Shown here in pieces: positions 59,202-64,000 of a stretch of DNA of 64,000 nt. Location of the stretch: NCBI RefSeq assembly GCF_958298935.1, contig NC_084932.1:6613501-6677500 (forward strand). Reading direction: 5' to 3'. Made by a program: the position numbers and the translations under genes. A model generated the notes under the pieces. It did not search any database, was not told where the DNA came from, and worked only from the letters and a program-made list of their open reading frames with translations. This DNA is from Phragmites australis. Taxonomy: Eukaryota; Streptophyta; Magnoliopsida; Poales; Poaceae. How positions within the stretch are numbered: position 1 is the stretch's first letter; each line of letters begins with the position of its first letter.

Positions 59202-61785
59202 CCCGGGTGACATTCCTACGAGTCCCTGATTAGCCGCCCGACGTAGGCTGTTGCTGCTGTATACTGTACGGGTCTGGGGACTCTGGCTGGTAAAAAAAGA
59301 GAAGGCGTGGATTTTTTCAGCTTGTCGCTGTTTTTACAATAGTAAATTTGACCGTTCGTTTTTAAAAAAATATAAATACGTAAAAATTTTATATTATTAG
59401 ATTTATCATAAACAAAATTTACCAGTATTGAATATTTATAAATATTTATAAATCTTTTTAAAAAACATTTGATTAAATTTGTTATAGTAATAGTGAATGA
59501 CAAGTAAGTTGAAACGGAGAAAATACATTTACTGCTCCCGAGATGGTACAGTAATTTCTTCAGGGTTATCTTATTATCCTCGCGCAGGGCAGGATGCTGA
59601 TGCCGCCTCCGCACGTTTTGCTCGTGTGGGTTGTGAGGATGGCGTGGCAACCTCGGGGTCGTCTGATGATGCTAGTCATTTGGGGCACACGAACTGGGAT
59701 TCTGTGATGGATGTGGTCCATCAACGTTGAGCGAACAAGTGTTTCAAATCAACGTTTTCCTCTTCTTTCTGGCTACGACTTTTTTTACCGAGTCTTTTTT
59801 TCTGATTAATATAATAAGTAGCTCTATGATCGGTTAGTTAAAAAAAATAAGTGTTTTAGTATATATGCTACGGCAAAAAAGAAATCAAAGTTGAATATGG
59901 TCTGGATTTGTAGTCGTAAGTTTAAACGGGACTTGATAGGGGTCAAAATTTGCAATAAGAGAGATCCGTGTAATAGTAGCACTCCTTTTTTCTGAAGTCG
60001 AAAAGGGTAGTAATTTGGTAAGGAAATAAGTGTACAATGTTTTCCCTAGTCGAAAAGACACCACCAATTCGGTGGCAAAGCAAAGTGAACAACAAGACTA
60101 GTGTGTACTCACATTTTTTTTCCTACTTTTGAAAAATGAGTAGTATTTCTTGTGATGTTTCTGTATGAAAAGGCCAATCAATATTGGACTAAAGCTAGAG
60201 GAGAACAGGTGTGAGTTGTCAACGGGTTGAGTTTCAGCAAGCTTGAGCTATTGGACTCGAGCTCGATAAAAGATCGAGTCGAGCTCAAACAAGCCTACGA
60301 TGATGATACAGCTCCATTAGGCTTGAATTCGGCTCATCTAAGCTTGATAACGGAAAAAATCTTGAGTAGGTCTTGCTAACTTGGTTGGTTATTGTGACGT
60401 GATCACTAGACAAGCTTAATAATGATTTCTCTCTTTCGATCTTTACACTAGGTCTTAGAGATACATAAATATAATTAATACCATATAGACTTGATAGGAT
60501 GGTAAACTTAAATAAAATTTACGGTACTCATTAACTCAAGCCTTGATCTAGTCTCAAGTTTAACTTATTTTGAGATCAAATCGAGCTCAAATCAAATCTA
60601 AAATGAGTCAAACTCAAATAGGTTACGAGTTTCCAACTTTTTTAACAGCCCTAAACGGGTGGAGCTCACGCAGGTCTCCGGAACCAATGGATCGATCATG
60701 TGCGTCGTGCACGCACAACAGAATCCGGAGGAGGTCCCATAGCCGCGGAAGAGTGTGCCTGCCACTCAGGGGGGGCTGACGACGGCCGAGACAGGACTGG
60801 TTGGTCCCTGCCCTCCAGCGCCTGCGCCTCACTGGACCCGCCCTCTGCCAGCTGCCGCTCCCGGACGAGCGCCGCGTGCCTCGTCCCCATCGATCGCCCC
60901 TCCGCGCTGCTGGACATCCGTGCGAAATTGGGCCGAGATCCAAGAGTGGTGCAAGCGCCGGTGCAGAGAATTTTTATTTGTATATTTTTTTAATTCCAGA
61001 ATTTAGAAATACATACATCCGTTTTAAAATTTATAAATATATACGGAATTTTCAAAATGGACACACATTTTTTTAAATTCTGAAAAAATCATAAAAAAAT
61101 TCCCGGTGCAGACGTGCAGTTTTTTTTCTCAATCTAAAACTTAATATTTCACGCACTGTAGAGAACTATAACCTGCACAGATATGGTCCAAGCCAATGAG
61201 CCATGGCCGTAATCTGTAACCCAAGTTATACTCCTTACAAAGCCATACAGTGCGACCCGTAGTCAGCACTTGACTGACGATACACAAGAAGAAAAGAACA
61301 CCAAGCAATTGTACGGATCCAACACGCGTCCAGATCTATCCCTCGTGGAAGCAAGGAACAAATGATACGACTGTCATGCACATGCAGTTTATCAATTTAC
61401 TGAAACTTGTCTCTGCGGAGCAAAACGAACAAGCGAAGATTCGACAGATTCATCAGATCTATCAACACTGAAAAGGAACAGTAAACTGTAGTCCTCAAAT
61501 TGCAAACAGAAGTATGAACATTGTCGAACCTGAGTAATATATACAGCTAAGTAAAATGGAAGCGAAGCCAACAGCACAGAAGTTTCAAGAGCAGCTAACT
61601 ACACATCACTCCACACCCAGGATTATGACCAAGTCTTGTATCTGACACCTGTGATTCTAACTGTCAGAATGCAACCAAAATAATTTGCAATGTAATGAAA
61701 ACAGTCTCAAACACTCTTATTTGACGGTATCTAAAGCCGCTAACCTGTGAAACAAACAGCAAGACAACTCCCGAGTACCAAACAC
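59202..61785. other. Intergenic DNA between the PDI and TOL genes
   Basis: AT-rich with A/T runs. A GC-rich block at 60640-60960 has overlapping frames on both strands with no family signature. Stretch 60220-60640 is rich in GAGCTC/CTCGAG-like and TCAAACTC phrases that resemble hAT-type or LTR subterminal repeats, but ends could not be paired. The part next to 61785 is likely the TOL 3' untranslated region. Confidence 0.4.
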
Positions 61786-63120
61786 TCAGCGAGTCCTGCG
61801 GCTGTTGGCTGGTTTTGATGGAGATGACGGCTTGTTCTTCGCAAAATCGACGAGATCCTTGAAAAGGGAGTCCTCAGGTTTAGTCTGGCGGGAAGCTGTC
61901 GGCCCGGGTGTGCTCTTCTCATTCTCAGTGTTCCGTTGGTTAAGAGAGAGGCTTTCTGTTTGTGTCACCAGTCCATCGTAGCCACCTCCATTGCTCCCAC
62001 CAGAATACACATTTTGCTCAAAGTATTGCTGTCTCTGGCCATAATTTGCCGGAGGCGGCGGTAGGGATCCTGCAGCTTGTGCTTCCCATGGAGCTTTTGG
62101 AAGATCTTCTCTAGAATCTTCATCGTTTTTAGTTGTTGAATTCGACGAAAAACCAGGAAGAGCAGTTGGGTTTATAAAGTCATCATCAGGTAAACTCTCC
62201 TGCCGCTTCACAGATGAACGGTTTGATTCGTTCATAGGAAATGGAGGCGCAGAGAAGCTGGGCAGTGCGGTTGGGTTTACGAAGTCATCAGACACACTGT
62301 CTGACCGGTTATCGTAAGTTGGTGGTGGATTTGCTTCTACTTTTGAATGGGATGATGTCGATCTATTGGCCGGGGCAGTTGGGTTGATGAGACCATCTGA
62401 TACTTTCTCTGATTTGTAGGAGTCCCCACTAAGATAGTCGATATTGCCTGCCTCGGTGTAAACAGGCCTCTTAGATGATGGGGGAGGAGGAAGAAGTGGG
62501 CTGGGGTATGGCCTTTCATTTCTCGGAGCAGAAGGCAGGTTGCTTTGTGCTACTGTGCCATCCCTTGCAGACCTACAGTTGATGAATTAAAAAAACAGAG
62601 ACTATTTTCTTAAGAGCAGTCAACAACCCATAAGAAACAATCATCCAAAACTTGGAATAACATTAGCATATATGCATATAACTAGCAATAAGTTGAGAAA
62701 CTAATATAGCTTGCCTGCGGGAAAGCACGGATAACTCGTCTTCTGGTTCATCGTCCTCTTGGTGTACATTAAGAAGTGGGGAAAATGAAGCCCCAGTAGA
62801 CCTAGGAGGGGCAGTCCCATGATTTATGTTCGCAGCAGCAGGTACTGTTGTTCCTGTACCAGGAGGGACTCCCTTTGCTATGTCGTCGTGACGCTGAAGA
62901 ACACGCTGCAGTTCATCATTAAGTCCAAGAGCCTGGAATAGAAGACTCTCATCACTGCAGATTGAACACAAGACATTCTGTTATATGGAAGTTCTAAAAT
63001 ACATGGAACCAAAATTAGAGTAAAAAATGCACACCTGGTAGTGCTAACAAGATCCATCACACGAGTTTGATAAGATCGGCACTGCCCAACAAGGTCAACA
63101 ATGAGTTCCTCTCTGACACC
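61786..63120 (-). CDS. TOM1-like (TOL) ubiquitin-adaptor protein, C-terminal part
   Basis: Partial gene; three exons give the last 370 residues: 63035-63120, 62715-62954 and 61786-62572. The 5' exons encoding the VHS domain lie beyond the window. The first two exons carry the end of a GAT domain (VREELIVDLVGQCRSYQTRV, LVSTTSDESLLFQALGLNDELQRVL), which binds ubiquitin in this family. The rest is a Ser/Pro/Asn-rich disordered tail with three NPTA motifs (DGLINPTAP, DDFVNPTALPSF, DDFINPTALPGF) and Pro-rich patches. TOL proteins act as the plant early ESCRT (ESCRT-0-like) machinery, sorting ubiquitinated plasma-membrane proteins for vacuolar degradation. The 62715/62572 intron uses a GC donor (CGCAG|GCAAGC) and an AG acceptor, and phases close only with that choice. 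A LINE fragment lies in the upstream intron. Confidence 0.85.
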
Positions 63121-63372
63121 CTACAGTGTCAAGTAGAGTCAGATCAACATCCACAGCAAAGAGCATCAGCACATGAATAATATTAGTTAAACAGAGAAGC
63201 AAAGAGACAGGCGTACTTTGCCTAAACAAATCAATCAATTGGACTAAGAAAATGGTCTAGGCCACAATTTTAAGGGCAAGTGGACCAGACCAGCACAAAT
63301 GTGAATGAAAAATGAGCCATAGAAGCTAAAAACATCTCGTGAGACAAAAGTTCAACTGCACAAATATTACTG

Positions 63373-64000
63373 TGCCGATTGGTTAGCTCCAATTGGGCAG
63401 CTCCGGTTGCTGATCCTTGCCCTCTTGAATTTCCATGTCAAGCTGAAACGTTTAAGTAGGGGTCTTCAGAGTTGGAGTCAAAAGAAGGTCGGCCATATTA
63501 AATCACAGCTTGCTATGGCAAAGGAAATTCTCCATCGGTTGGAAATTGCTCGGGACCATCGTCCTCTCTCTATTGGTGAGGAATGGCTGAGGGTCAACCT
63601 GAAGAAACACTCCCTTGGTTTGGCTTCTCTCGACCGCACTATTGCTAGGCAGCGCTCTCGTGTTCTCTATCTTAAGGAGGGTGATGCGAATACTTCTTTT
63701 TTTCATCAGCAAGCCAGATACAGAAAAGGAAGAATTTCATTGCTAATCTTCAAGTAGATGATCTTATTGTCTCTTCTCAAGCTGATAAGCATTCAGCTGT
63801 GTTTGATTTCTATTCCAAGTTGCTTGGTTCTCCGGAGCAAAGACCTTTCACTCTCAATTTGGGTATGCTTCAGCAGCATCAGCACTCTTTGGATTCTCTT
63901 GATGAACCTTTTTCTTTGGACAAAGTCTAGACAACAATCAAAGACCTTCCGCAGGATAAAGCTCCGGGTCCCGACGGTTTTACAGGTCGTTTTTAGAGTT
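63373..64000 (+). pseudogene. LINE ORF2 fragment in a TOL gene intron
   Basis: The plus strand reads RSRVLYLKEGDANTSFFHQQA (near 63650), the linker just ahead of LINE reverse transcriptase. After a +1 frame change near 63720 come NFIANLQVDDLIVSS, FYSKLLGSPEQRPF and DLPQDKAPGPDGFTGRF (near 63945), the RT entry motif. Stop codons and the frameshift show it is inactive. It starts about 250 bp from a TOL exon, in the antisense orientation, and continues past the window. It differs in sequence from the LINE at 2360-12800, so it is another family or copy. Confidence 0.85.

Noticed and set aside
59200..59520. Possible Stowaway MITE ending in TTGAAACGGAGAAAATA
   Set aside because: Only one end looks right. 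No matching left terminus or TA-flanked partner was found.
60196..60650. Possible hAT element with CAGGTGTGAGTTGTC and TAGGGCTGTTAAAAAAG ends
   Set aside because: The ends resemble hAT termini, but no 8-bp duplication could be found and the inverted match is weak.
60640..60960. GC-rich block with frames up to 106 codons on both strands
   Set aside because: No family signature, start context or splice partner. It probably reflects composition.
1..64000. tRNA, rRNA and known plant microRNA genes
   Set aside because: No cloverleaf with intact A and B boxes or rRNA segment was recognised by eye. A tRNAscan/Rfam search would be needed to exclude small ones.

Overview
This window is nuclear DNA from a flowering plant, almost certainly a grass. 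The evidence is five intron-bearing plant genes with GC-rich first exons, long gene-free stretches filled with nested LTR retrotransposons, LINEs of the plant type, and small DNA transposons (hAT, Tourist, Stowaway) with typical grass termini. I see no bacterial, organellar or viral gene set and no CRISPR array. The species cannot be named from the sequence alone.

Layout. 1-2360 is unresolved retroelement-like noncoding DNA. 2360-12800 is a decayed LINE (ORF1 with a zinc knuckle; ORF2 with endonuclease, reverse transcriptase and zf-RVT-like parts). It is split by a solo LTR (4229-8030), which itself carries a second solo LTR (5662-7166) with a 75-bp tandem array in its U3. 13500-17705 is a two-domain B3 (REM-type) transcription factor gene on the minus strand. 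One nonautonomous hAT element lies in its last intron and another just upstream of its start. 18581-40117 is a retroelement block: a Tourist MITE, a gutted Ty1/copia element (two truncated LTRs plus gag), a Tat-like Ty3/gypsy remnant (integrase end, 47-bp tandem repeats and an antisense extra ORF), several minus-strand gypsy-type LTRs, and a copia solo LTR with a perfect target duplication. 40620-43100 holds a 340-bp tandem array with embedded inverted repeats, a Stowaway MITE and a cluster of small hairpin motifs.

43351-63120 is the gene-rich end: a MUCI70-like DUF616 Golgi glycosyltransferase gene (+), a BYPASS1-like gene (-), a complete ten-exon protein disulfide isomerase gene (-) ending in KDEL, and the 3' part of a TOM1-like (TOL) ubiquitin-adaptor gene (-). 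The TOL gene runs off the right edge, and a LINE fragment sits in one of its introns. The PDI upstream region contains an exact ER-stress element (CCAAT-N9-CCACG) and two CCACGTCA sites, which fits control by the unfolded protein response.

The genes do not form a pathway or operon. They are independent plant genes separated by transposable elements. I found no convincing new multi-gene system. The most noteworthy signals are the stress-element arrangement at the PDI gene, the hairpin-bearing repeats near 41 kb and 42.8 kb, the hAT pair at the B3 gene, and the consistent C/T-type mismatches in the target duplications of older insertions. Exon boundaries were assigned by eye from splice signals, reading frame and family resemblance, and no alignment could be run.
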